The notes below the pieces were generated by a model. The model had not been told where the DNA came from, ran no database searches, and saw only the letters and a list, made by a program, of their open reading frames with translations. A stretch of DNA of 64,000 nucleotides from Aidingimonas halophila (GTDB taxonomy: Bacteria; Pseudomonadota; Gammaproteobacteria; Pseudomonadales; Halomonadaceae). Position numbers and translations under genes: made by a program. The first letter of the stretch is position 1. Each line of letters opens with the position of its first letter. The DNA lies in assembly GCF_900106955.1 (NCBI RefSeq), contig NZ_FNNI01000003.1:372001-436000 (forward strand), in the 5' to 3' direction. This document shows positions 9,414 to 16,930 of this stretch, piece by piece.

Positions 9414-10281
9414 CCAGACCGACACCGACAATGGCGATTCCCATACCGGCGATCCCCTGCCCGCCAGGCATTTCACCGAACAAGGTTGCTGCCCAAACCA
9501 ATGTCACCGGAGGTGTCAGATAGACCAGTGTCGATGTCAGGGTGACACCCAGACGACGCAGGCTGGTGACGAAGAAACCGTAGCCTCCCAGGCTCGATAG
9601 TACGATCAACCAGACGACGGCGGTCAGCGTCACGCCATCCAGTGACGGCGTGGTCAATCGACCGCCTCCCGCAATCAGGGTCGCCACCGTGAAAATGATC
9701 GTCGTGGCCCCCAGTTGACTGGCCAGGGTCCAGTCCAGTGGCAGCGACGTGGGGCGTCGGGCCGACAGCAAACTTCCCAGGGTCACGGAGACGACTGACG
9801 CCAGTGGCAATGCATAGGCCCACAAGGGTGTCTGGGTACCATTCCCGATATCATCAATGACACAGAACGTCACGCCGATCGTGGCGATTGCCATGCCGAG
9901 CCAGCCCTGTCGGGAAAGCCGCTCCCCCAGCCAGGGGCCTGCCAGAGCCGCAGCCAATAAAGGCTGAAGGGCAGCGATGAGTGCGGTGATGCCGGCACTG
10001 ACACCGAACTCGATGGCCAACGTCACGCCCAATAGATAACCGCCCATCGTCAAGCTGCCAATCACGGCCTCATGAGCAATGTCCTGTGTCGATGCGGAGC
10101 GGCCACGTAGCCAGCACCAGGTGGTCACCAGTATGCAGGCCAGCAAGAAACGCCAGGCAAAAAGCCCCAATACCGGCATCGGCGATTCCATTGCCAGACG
10201 CGCACCGACGAATCCACTGCTCCAGCACACGACGAAACCTGCGGCGATAAGATATTGACCTGGGGACAGTCGATGAATCAT
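9259..10281 (-). CDS. DMT-superfamily (EamA) metabolite exporter
   Basis: A 340-residue membrane protein with ten predicted transmembrane segments in two EamA repeats (GFVVCWSSGFVGARLA opens the first, a segment near residue 160 opens the second). Such proteins usually have about 300 residues; here some 50 Arg/Pro-rich residues after the last membrane segment (after GVGLAIRNARK) run antisense into trmB. It is divergent from the LysR gene with an 87-base gap, so LysR is its probable regulator. Substrate unknown. Confidence 0.85.
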   Translation of the reverse strand: MIHRLSPGQYLIAAGFVVCWSSGFVGARLAMESPMPVLGLFAWRFLLACILVTTWCWLRGRSASTQDIAHEAVIGSLTMGGYLLGVTLAIEFGVSAGITALIAALQPLLAAALAGPWLGERLSRQGWLGMAIATIGVTFCVIDDIGNGTQTPLWAYALPLASVVSVTLGSLLSARRPTSLPLDWTLASQLGATTIIFTVATLIAGGGRLTTPSLDGVTLTAVVWLIVLSSLGGYGFFVTSLRRLGVTLTSTLVYLTPPVTLVWAATLFGEMPGGQGIAGMGIAIVGVGLAIRNARKSDPRHHARDARHAPRTWSMGETRDAAQKETSPCPPHCDSPRRSA

Positions 10282-10368
10282 GGCCTCGCTCCTGTTACTG
10301 ATGGCGAGGCGATTGTGAATCGGTTACTGTTTTCAATGAATCGATATTTTTTGCATAGAGAGTCAAAT

Positions 10369-11277
10369 ATGGTTGAAGTCTCATCGGCAGCACTGGATAT
10401 CGAGTTATTGCGCAGTTTTCAGGCAGTGGCCCAACAGGGGTCATTGGCCGGTGCGGCGACGCAACGCCACCGCACCGTGAGCGCCCTGAGCATGCAGATC
10501 AAGCGTTTGGAGAGGGTGCTGGATACTCGTTTGATGGTTCGTGGTGCGCGTGGGGTGAGTCTGACGCCGGCGGGTGAATCGTTGCTGCGGGAGGTCCGCG
10601 CACTATTACGCCAGCATGATGCGCTGATGGCCCGTTTCACGGGCCGGGGATTGAGTGGCAGGGTCCTTTTCGGTATGCCTGAAGACTATGCCAGTGCCAT
10701 GGTGGGAGAGGTGCTGCCGGAATTCCTGGCGCAGCATCCCGATGTCTTGCTGGAGACGGTGACGGCGCCCAGCGGTGAGCTGGCACGATTGATCGAGGCG
10801 GGCGAGTTGGCGATGGCGATCATGCTGGACCGGCCGCACCGGTTGCAGGGTGGCGAGCCGTTGTGGAAAACGTCTCCCGTCTGGGTGGCAGGCCGTGAAG
10901 TGCGTATGAACGAGGTGGCTGACCAAGCGCTCCTCCTTGCCCTGCATACCGAGCAATGTCCATATCGTGCGCTCGCCCTGGAAGCCCTGGAGCGTTGTCA
11001 GCGTGCCTGGTATCCCGTTTTTACCAGTTCCAGCATTCACGCCGTGGAAACGGCAGTGGCATCCGGATTGGCCATTAGCGTACTCGATCGGGAACGGGTA
11101 TCCACGGCCATGCGTATCCTGGGAGAGGCGGAAGGTCTACCGCCCTTGTCGAGCTGTGAAGCTGGGTTGTATTTCTCGAAACGCATCAATCGCGATTCCC
11201 GACAGGCGGTCGACGCCCTGGCAACCATGTTGCGGGACCGCTTGATAAAGCGGGGTCCTTGGCATGGTGACCGATAA
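10369..11277 (+). CDS. LysR-type transcriptional regulator
   Basis: A 302-residue regulator: an N-terminal winged helix-turn-helix (ELLRSFQAVAQQGSLAGAA, then AQRHRTVSALSMQIKRLE-like recognition segment) followed by a periplasmic-binding-protein-like effector domain. I chose ATG 10369 because the HTH begins there as in the family; the frame is open further upstream. It is divergent from the DMT exporter, a frequent regulator-transporter pairing. The stop codon overlaps the U-tract of a terminator on the other strand. Confidence 0.9.
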   Translation: MVEVSSAALDIELLRSFQAVAQQGSLAGAATQRHRTVSALSMQIKRLERVLDTRLMVRGARGVSLTPAGESLLREVRALLRQHDALMARFTGRGLSGRVLFGMPEDYASAMVGEVLPEFLAQHPDVLLETVTAPSGELARLIEAGELAMAIMLDRPHRLQGGEPLWKTSPVWVAGREVRMNEVADQALLLALHTEQCPYRALALEALERCQRAWYPVFTSSSIHAVETAVASGLAISVLDRERVSTAMRILGEAEGLPPLSSCEAGLYFSKRINRDSRQAVDALATMLRDRLIKRGPWHGDR

Positions 11278-11305
11278 AAAAACGGCGACTCGATGGAGCC
11301 GCCGT
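11275..11305 (-). terminator. Intrinsic terminator of the small RNA
   Basis: Read on the minus strand, the arms ACGGCGGCTC and GAGTCGCCGT form a 10-bp stem (one G-U) with loop CATC, followed by seven T. It overlaps the stop codon of the convergent LysR gene; read on the plus strand it has no T-run. Confidence 0.88.
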
Positions 11306-11392
11306 CAAGACCGTGACTAGCTTGATGAGGAGAAACCATAGCAGGGAACCTGACATTCTCTGTATGGCTTGCGGCGTTAGCTAAACGCCACG
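11275..11392 (-). ncRNA. Probable Fur-repressed small RNA, RyhB/PrrF-like
   Basis: Predicted RNA of about 118 nt read leftward. The start is inferred 6-8 bases after a TATCTT -10 element, and the end is at a T-run after a strong hairpin. It begins with a 6-bp hairpin (GGCGTT / AACGCC, 11373-11389), has a central single-stranded C/U-rich segment GGTTTCTCCTCATC (about 11325-11338) complementary to Shine-Dalgarno sequences, and ends with a 10-bp terminator. The promoter carries a Fur box. Size, layout and control match the iron-sparing RNAs RyhB and PrrF; I cannot run a covariance search, so homology is inference. No plausible protein is encoded. Confidence 0.72.
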
Positions 11393-11397
11393 GTTGT

Positions 11398-11416
11398 TAA
11401 GATAATCATTCTCATT
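11398..11416 (-). promoter_or_regulatory. Fur box
   Basis: Minus strand TGAGAATGATTATCT (11414-11400) matches the 7-1-7 Fur consensus TGATAATNATTATCA at all but two of its 14 specified positions. It covers the -10 element and spacer of the small-RNA promoter, a standard repression position. fur itself is at 51107. Confidence 0.8.
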
Positions 11417-11427
11417 TGATTCGTCAA
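11399..11427 (-). promoter_or_regulatory. Sigma70 promoter of the small RNA
   Basis: Minus strand: -35 TTGACG (11427-11422), a 17-base spacer, -10 TATCTT (11404-11399). Spacing is optimal and both hexamers are close to consensus. There is no minus-strand protein gene to explain it. Confidence 0.75.
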
Positions 11428-11482
11428 GCGTAACGAGAATTTTTTTTATTCAGATTTTATTCTCGATATCGTCCGTATGGTT

Positions 11483-12397
11483 TCATCCCGTCAACAGCAG
11501 CCAGATGGGCAGCGTGATCATGGCCAATAATGTCTGGCCGGTGATAAGCGCAGCCATCAAATCGGCATCACCACCAAGCTGGCGCGCGAGGATATAAGCC
11601 GACGTGGCAGTGGGAAGCGCGGCGAAAAGCAATGCCACGTCGCGGCTGACGGGGTCCAGTCGTAGCAGGAAGGTCAGGCCAAGCACCAGGGCGGGGGTCA
11701 GCACCAGTTTGATGAGGTTGGCGGTCCAGACACCGCGGTCCTGTCGCATCAGCGAGTGTGGTCTCAGCGCGACACCGACGGCCACCAAGCCCAGCGGCAA
11801 GGCAGCATCGCCAAGCAGATCGATGGCCCGGCCACTCCAGCCGGGGAGGCCAGTACCGGTCAGATTCAGGACAATTCCCAGTACACAGGCAAGAATCAAT
11901 GGGTTGCGAATCAGCGCCAGCAGACTGCGCCCCAGGCCGGCGCGGCCGAGGGTGCCTGCGGCGATGAAGCTGGCGACACATAGGATATTGACGACGGGTA
12001 CCATCAGTGCCACGGCGACGGCGGCAACGGTGGCGCCACTGCTGCCATGTATGGCCGCCGCACCGGCGACTCCGACATAGGTATTGAATCGCAGTGCGCC
12101 CTGGAAGACGGAAGTGAACGTTGCACCATCGAGCCCTAGCCAGTGTTGGCTTCGCCAAAGCAGGAGCGCGAATCCGATCATGACGCCGAGCAAGGCAATG
12201 GCAAGACGTCCGAGCGGCACATCGTCGACATTCGCGGTTGCCAGCGTCGAGACCAGCATGGCGGGAAACAGCAGGTAGTAGATGACACCTTCCATTCGCG
12301 GCCAGAAATCGCCACCTGGCCAACGTCGCCAGCCGAGTACCGCACCCAGTAGAATCAGCAGGAAAAGTGGGCCTAGCGCATCGTCGACGCCGGTCAT
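11483..12397 (-). CDS. AEC-family (auxin efflux carrier type) transporter
   Basis: A 304-residue protein with ten predicted transmembrane segments and the AEC layout of two five-helix repeats, with Asn/Gly/Pro-rich broken helices (RNPLILACVLGIVLNL, and LPLGLVAVGVAL in the middle). Bacterial members export or import carboxylates such as malate; the substrate here cannot be read. The start has AAGGAGA 6 bases upstream. It is divergent from the FixH-like gene, and a 12-bp palindrome lies in the gap. Confidence 0.88.
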   Translation of the reverse strand: MTGVDDALGPLFLLILLGAVLGWRRWPGGDFWPRMEGVIYYLLFPAMLVSTLATANVDDVPLGRLAIALLGVMIGFALLLWRSQHWLGLDGATFTSVFQGALRFNTYVGVAGAAAIHGSSGATVAAVAVALMVPVVNILCVASFIAAGTLGRAGLGRSLLALIRNPLILACVLGIVLNLTGTGLPGWSGRAIDLLGDAALPLGLVAVGVALRPHSLMRQDRGVWTANLIKLVLTPALVLGLTFLLRLDPVSRDVALLFAALPTATSAYILARQLGGDADLMAALITGQTLLAMITLPIWLLLTG

Positions 12398-12461
12398 GGA
12401 ATCTCCTTGGTGTGAGTGTGTTGTCGGTTATCGGGTCGACCATCGTATTTTCGTCATTGCT

Positions 12462-12473
12462 GATAAGCTTATC
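12462..12473. promoter_or_regulatory. 12-bp perfect palindrome between AEC and FixH-like genes
   Basis: GATAAGCTTATC, a perfect palindrome in the 111-base divergent gap, 36 bases before the FixH-like start. It is a candidate operator with no protein assigned. Confidence 0.4.
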
Positions 12474-12508
12474 GTCAAATGCTGTCATAAAGGAGGGGGT
12501 TCCCTGCC

Positions 12509-13018
12509 ATGTCTCATTCCTTGCGAACGACGGACGATGACGCGCCCAGGTCGCCGCTGTTGAACTGGTTGATTGTCGTGACTCTGGTGACCGTGGTCGT
12601 CGCCGCTTGGTATCTTGTCGATTATTATATGCGGGGTAGCAGCGAACACATGACCTGGTATCCGCCCAAGACCCCTTGCAATCTGCATCAGGGAGCTTGT
12701 CGAGCGGCGCTGGGATTGCACGCCGAGATGACGTTCCGTATTGATGAGACAATCGAGATCTCGTCCCCTATGCCGATGACCGTGGAATTGGAGGGGGTGG
12801 AGGCAAGCGCCGTGACGGTGGAATTCGTCGGTCGGGACATGGCGGTTGGAGTCCACCGTGTTGAACTGGAAGAGCATGGCGATGGCGTGTTTCGCGGTGA
12901 GGGGCGGTTGCATGCGGGGACCGAGCATGTCGTACCCTGGCGTGCCCAGGTGATCGTCGAGACCGATGACGGGCAAAAAGGTAGCTGGTTCGATTTCGAT
13001 ATAACGAGGAAAACATGA
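12509..13018 (+). CDS. FixH-like membrane-anchored periplasmic protein
   Basis: A 169-residue protein with one transmembrane helix (about residues 18-41) and a beta-rich periplasmic domain. After the anchor comes TPCNLHQGAC, a Cys-x2-His-x4-Cys motif that could bind copper (inference). The overall shape resembles FixH/YtkA-type proteins, but similarity by eye is modest. It overlaps the SCO1/SenC gene by four bases (ATGA), so the two are translationally coupled and probably act together in copper handling or oxidase assembly. The start has an AAAGGAGGGGG site. Confidence 0.7.
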   Translation: MSHSLRTTDDDAPRSPLLNWLIVVTLVTVVVAAWYLVDYYMRGSSEHMTWYPPKTPCNLHQGACRAALGLHAEMTFRIDETIEISSPMPMTVELEGVEASAVTVEFVGRDMAVGVHRVELEEHGDGVFRGEGRLHAGTEHVVPWRAQVIVETDDGQKGSWFDFDITRKT

Positions 13019-13623
13019 TTCAACGACGCCGCAAGAGTGTGTTGATCGTCCTGGCCATCGTGTTGATTGCCGTAGCTGCCGGGGGGTGGGGGTATCAACA
13101 ATACCTTGCCGACGATGGTGAGCCGGAAGGTGGAGGTTTCACGCTGCCTTCGACCCGTGGTGAGTTCTCGCTGTCCGATATGGAAGAGGGCGAGATCGGA
13201 GTGATGTTCTTCGGTTTCACGAATTGCCCCGATGTCTGTCCGATGTCGCTATCGGTGATTCGACAGGCGTTACAGCGTCTGGAGGCGGACAGAGCCGACC
13301 GTATCGTACCCATCTTGGTCACTGTGGATCCGGAGCGCGATACGCTGGAACGTCTGGACGAGTACATCAGTGCGTTCGGTGATCGCTTTATCGGTGTTCG
13401 TCCCGGTGGCGAGGCGGAGTTGAACGACCTCGCCGATCGCTATGGTGTTTCCTGGCGGAAAGTCGACGTTCAGGATTCCGAGATGGAGTATACGGTCGAC
13501 CATACAGCCTCGCTATTTCTGGTCGACCGCAATGGTGAGATACTCAGTGAGGTACTGTATTCTCCGGCCGCCAATCGCCTGATTGACACATTGGAAGAAG
13601 AGTTTGACGCGCAGGAGATCTGA
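13015..13623 (+). CDS. SCO1/SenC family copper-binding thioredoxin-like protein
   Basis: A 202-residue protein with an N-terminal membrane anchor (about residues 7-28) and a thioredoxin fold outside the membrane. Copper ligands are visible: FTNCPDVCPMSL (CxxxC) and the distal His in TVDHTASLFLVD. SCO proteins deliver Cu to the CuA centre of cytochrome c oxidase or act in thiol/redox defence. It is coupled to the FixH-like gene; no oxidase genes are in the window. The stop is 3 bases from the convergent FKBP gene. Confidence 0.92.
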   Translation: MIQRRRKSVLIVLAIVLIAVAAGGWGYQQYLADDGEPEGGGFTLPSTRGEFSLSDMEEGEIGVMFFGFTNCPDVCPMSLSVIRQALQRLEADRADRIVPILVTVDPERDTLERLDEYISAFGDRFIGVRPGGEAELNDLADRYGVSWRKVDVQDSEMEYTVDHTASLFLVDRNGEILSEVLYSPAANRLIDTLEEEFDAQEI

Positions 13624-13626
13624 TGA

Positions 13627-14313
13627 TCACTCCTCGATATCAAGCAGCTCGATCTTGAATGTCAGGGTTTCGTTGGGACCAATGGGGCCTTGCCCCTGAG
13701 CTCCATAGCCGAGCTCGGCAGGTATATAAACCATCCAGGTATCGCCGACGCTCATCATCTGAAGGGCTTCCTGCCACCCTTCGATGACCTGGTCGACACG
13801 AAAGCTGACCGGTTCATCGCGTTCATACGAGCTGTCGAATACCGTGCCATCCAGCAGTTTGCCTTCATAGTGGACTTCCACGGTGTCGTCAGCGGTAGGG
13901 CTGGCCCCGTCGCCTGATTCCATGACGCGATACTGCAAGCCGGACTCCGTGACCTCGACACCCTCTTTCTCGGCATTGTCCGCGAGAAAACGCTGGCCCT
14001 CTTCCTGGTTGGCCTGGGCCGCCTGATTGGCTTCGGACTGACGCTCGGCCATGGCCTCCTCCTGAAAACGGCTGAGCGTTGTGGCCATTTCCTCTTCACT
14101 CATGGCGAGAGCATTCTCGGCATAGACGTCCTCGATCGCCTGGGTGAATGCATCGATGTCGAGTTCATCGATATCCTGCAGGAGACTCTGTCCCAAGGTG
14201 ACCCCCAGGCTATAACTGAGTTTTTCCTCGTCGCTTTGTAAGGCATCGGCGTTGGCCAGGGGCATCATGCCCAATGATGTGACAAGGCATACGGTGAAAG
14301 TGGGTGTTTTCAT
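13627..14313 (-). CDS. FKBP-type peptidyl-prolyl cis-trans isomerase, periplasmic (FkpA/Mip type)
   Basis: A 228-residue protein with a signal peptide (about residues 1-23, LVTSLGMMPLANA), an N-terminal helical dimerisation domain (YSLGVTLGQSL), a long linking helix rich in Gln, Ala and Glu, and a C-terminal FKBP domain with VHYEGKLLDGTVFDSSYER and IPAELGYGAQG. Expected role: folding chaperone and prolyl isomerase in the periplasm. Single gene, convergent with SCO1 and upstream of teaD on the same strand without evident coupling. Confidence 0.93.
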   Translation of the reverse strand: MKTPTFTVCLVTSLGMMPLANADALQSDEEKLSYSLGVTLGQSLLQDIDELDIDAFTQAIEDVYAENALAMSEEEMATTLSRFQEEAMAERQSEANQAAQANQEEGQRFLADNAEKEGVEVTESGLQYRVMESGDGASPTADDTVEVHYEGKLLDGTVFDSSYERDEPVSFRVDQVIEGWQEALQMMSVGDTWMVYIPAELGYGAQGQGPIGPNETLTFKIELLDIEE

Positions 14314-14392
14314 TCAAGCCCCTTTGGGTAATTTGGCATCGGACCTCGAACTCTAGCAGCGAGTCTTGCCTCGTGCACCGGTAATGTGGACG

Positions 14393-14830
14393 TCATACCA
14401 CCAACGTGGGGCATTTCGCCGTCGAGGTGACCCGTTGTGACACACTGCCCAATAACGCCGCTTTATCCCCATTGGTGCCCTGTGACCCGATAACGATCAG
14501 GTCGACGCCACGTTTTTTGGCAAATCGAACGATCGTGCTGGAAGGGCGGCCACCCTTGACGAAAGCGCGAACCGAGGGGGAGCCCAACTCGATAGCGCGT
14601 GACTTGGCCTGTACGGCGATTTCGGTGGCGTAATCCTTGAGCGCATCATCCGGGATATCCAACTGGGCGGGTCGCACCATGGATAGCGATGCCTCCAGAA
14701 GGCTGTGATGCTTGAACACGCACAGGATGTAGAGTTCGGCGCCACAGAGCTTCTGTAATTCGACTGCCTTGTCCAGGGCAGCCAGGGCCCCTTTCGAGCC
14801 ATCCACCGGCACCAGAATCTTATGAAACAT
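14393..14830 (-). CDS. teaD: Universal stress protein, TeaD-type regulator of the ectoine TRAP transporter
   Basis: A 145-residue single-domain Usp with the nucleotide-binding pattern [17 protein letters not shown], i.e. an ATP-binding member. In Halomonas elongata the Usp encoded downstream of teaABC (TeaD) binds ATP and negatively affects ectoine uptake. Here the gene sits 22 bases after teaC in the same order and direction, so the name rests on synteny and size. It starts [15 protein letters not shown], with AGGGAGG upstream. Confidence 0.9.
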   Translation of the reverse strand: MFHKILVPVDGSKGALAALDKAVELQKLCGAELYILCVFKHHSLLEASLSMVRPAQLDIPDDALKDYATEIAVQAKSRAIELGSPSVRAFVKGGRPSSTIVRFAKKRGVDLIVIGSQGTNGDKAALLGSVSQRVTSTAKCPTLVV

Positions 14831-14851
14831 GGCATCCTCCCTAAGAGCGGA

Positions 14852-16135
14852 TCAGGCGTAGGCAAGATCGCGCAGGAACAAGGCAATCTGCGGGAACGTG
14901 ATCAGCAGCGCAGCGGCCAGCACCAGCAACAAGACGAACGGGGGGGTACCACGAATGACTTCCATGTAGGGACGTTTGAAGATGGCGATGGCCGTGAAAA
15001 TATCACATCCGAATGGGGGCGTGGCGGAGCCGATTGCTACCTGCAAGGTGATCAGGATGCCCACGAGCACAGGGTCCAGGCCGGTGGCTTCAATCGCAGG
15101 CGTAAAGATTGGTGTGAGTACGAGGATGACGACGATCGGGTCGACGAACATACAGGCAATGAAGAAAGCGATCGACAGGATGATCAACACGCCTGTCGGC
15201 CCGGCTTGATTGACCCCCACGGCTTCCAGGATGGCCTGCGGAATCTGGGCAAACGAAATGATCCACGAGAAGCCATTGCCGGCGGCGACGAGGATGAAGA
15301 CCACTGCCGTGATGAGCCCGGTGGACTTGGCGATAGCGTAGATATCGGGGGCACTCAGGGAGCGGAAGACACCGAACTCCAGTATCAACGCATACATGAC
15401 ACAGGCGGCGGCTGCCTCGGTCGGGCTGAATATGCCGCCATAGATACCACCGACGATCAGGACGGGAAAGCCCAATGGCCATAAGGCCTGGCGTATGGCC
15501 GACAGGCGCTCGCCCCAACTGGATTTGGGTTCTGTCGGTACCTTGGCGAAGATGGCATAAATGACGCAATAAATCGAAAAGAGCAGAAGGATCAAAAGCC
15601 CCGGGCCGATACCGGCAATGAAAAGCTCGCCGATGGACGTGCCCGAGACGACGCCGTAAATGATCATGCCGATACTCGGCGGAATCAGAAAGGCGATATC
15701 ACTGGAGTTGATGATCAATGCCAGTGTGAAGGGGTCCGAGTAGCCTGCCTTGAGTAGCCGAGGGCGAAGCGCGGAGCCCACCGCGACCACGGTCGCCTGG
15801 GTGGAGCCCGAGACGGCCCCGAAGAGTGTGCAGGAAGTGGCGGTACTGACCGCCAGACCGCCCTTGATGTGGCCGATAAACGCCATGACCATGTTGATCA
15901 GGCGTGACGCCGACTGGCCACGAGTCATGATGTCCGCCGCCAGTATGAACATGGGCACGGCAATCAACGAGGTCGGTCGAATACCGGCCATCATCTGTTG
16001 GACGAGGGTCCCCATGTTGTCGAACCCATTGAATGTCATGTAGAAGCCGATCGCCGCTGCGGTGATCAGCGGGATCATCATGGGGAAGCCCAGTAGGAGC
16101 AGGCCGATCATGGTGCCGATGATGATGGTGGTCAT
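14852..16135 (-). CDS. teaC: Ectoine TRAP transporter, large permease subunit
   Basis: A 427-residue DctM-type integral membrane protein with about twelve transmembrane segments, forming the Na+-coupled translocation channel of the TRAP transporter. Family signatures: MFILAADIMTRGQSA, IPPSIGMIIYGVVSGTSIGE, and TPPFGCDIFTAIAIF near the C terminus. It lies 38 bases after teaB. The assignment as TeaC follows from the closely TeaA-like binding protein two genes upstream. Confidence 0.95.
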   Translation of the reverse strand: MTTIIIGTMIGLLLLGFPMMIPLITAAAIGFYMTFNGFDNMGTLVQQMMAGIRPTSLIAVPMFILAADIMTRGQSASRLINMVMAFIGHIKGGLAVSTATSCTLFGAVSGSTQATVVAVGSALRPRLLKAGYSDPFTLALIINSSDIAFLIPPSIGMIIYGVVSGTSIGELFIAGIGPGLLILLLFSIYCVIYAIFAKVPTEPKSSWGERLSAIRQALWPLGFPVLIVGGIYGGIFSPTEAAAACVMYALILEFGVFRSLSAPDIYAIAKSTGLITAVVFILVAAGNGFSWIISFAQIPQAILEAVGVNQAGPTGVLIILSIAFFIACMFVDPIVVILVLTPIFTPAIEATGLDPVLVGILITLQVAIGSATPPFGCDIFTAIAIFKRPYMEVIRGTPPFVLLLVLAAALLITFPQIALFLRDLAYA

Positions 16136-16173
16136 TCCGTGTGTCCTCTAAACCAGCCGCAGAGTTATCGGGG

Positions 16174-16752
16174 TTACACTTCCTTTTCGGTGTCCTTGTA
16201 ACCATCCACGATTTCCGTGGATAGATAGACGTCACGGGATCTCATGTTCTTGATGGCCGTGAGGAGATACTGAATGCCGGTTACCAGGAAACCGATGGGG
16301 ACCCAAAGGTAGATCAGAAAGATGGGGATGCTTAATGCCGGGAGCACCCGTCCCTTGCCATAGAGGTCGATCACGTAAAGTATCGAGTAATAACACAGGA
16401 AAAACATGATGACCGACGTGAACAATGTAATGACGATCATCAGTGCCCGACGTCCGCCTGTAGGGAGCATGTCGTAGAATGCCGACATGCGGATATGGCG
16501 GCCATGCCGAGCGGCATAGCCGATACCGGCAAACGTGATCAGAACGATCAGGATCCGGTTGATCTCCTCTGAAAAATAAATGCTGGAGCCCAGGATGAAG
16601 CGGCTGAGCACGTTGGCCATGGTATTGGTAGCCATCAATAGCACACCGGCTGCCAGCATGACGGACTCGATGCGACTGATGACAGTATCTATGGTGCCCA
16701 GAAAGCCGGGCAGGCTCGAGCGATAGTGTTTTTCCGAGTCATCTTCGGACAT
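16174..16752 (-). CDS. teaB: Ectoine TRAP transporter, small permease subunit
   Basis: A 192-residue DctQ-type membrane protein with four transmembrane helices after a cytosolic N terminus, including the signature [20 protein letters not shown] and [12 protein letters not shown]. It pairs with TeaC. GAGGAG precedes the ATG. A strong terminator hairpin lies 121 bases upstream, between teaA and teaB, suggesting lower expression of the permease than of the binding protein. Confidence 0.95.
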   Translation of the reverse strand: MSEDDSEKHYRSSLPGFLGTIDTVISRIESVMLAAGVLLMATNTMANVLSRFILGSSIYFSEEINRILIVLITFAGIGYAARHGRHIRMSAFYDMLPTGGRRALMIVITLFTSVIMFFLCYYSILYVIDLYGKGRVLPALSIPIFLIYLWVPIGFLVTGIQYLLTAIKNMRSRDVYLSTEIVDGYKDTEKEV

Positions 16753-16873
16753 GGAGTGAGTCTCCTCGCGGTCATGACTTGCCGGTTGTATAAGGTAAAG
16801 GCTAATGGAAACCTGTCGACCGCCGTGGATGAATCGTCAACGTTTGTTGTACGTTCGAGCGAATGCGCCATGC

Positions 16874-16904
16874 AAAAAGGGGCAGTCAGTGCGACTGCCC
16901 CTTT
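16874..16904 (-). terminator. Intrinsic terminator between teaA and teaB
   Basis: On the minus strand a perfect 12-bp stem (AAAGGGGCAGTC / GACTGCCCCTTT) with a 5-base loop leads into five T. It is 26 bases after the teaA stop, in the 178-base gap to teaB. Confidence 0.88.
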
Positions 16905-16930
16905 GAGTCACGGCATTCAAACGATGACGA

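Noticed and set aside
11037-11339. 100-codon frame starting inside the small-RNA gene and running antisense to the LysR gene
   Set aside because: It would have to pass through the strong terminator at 11275-11305, and its residues resemble no family. The region is better explained as a non-coding RNA.
14822-15484. 220-codon open frame antisense to teaC
   Set aside because: Composition rich in Asp, Gln, Gly and Arg from antisense reading of membrane helices; teaC is certain.
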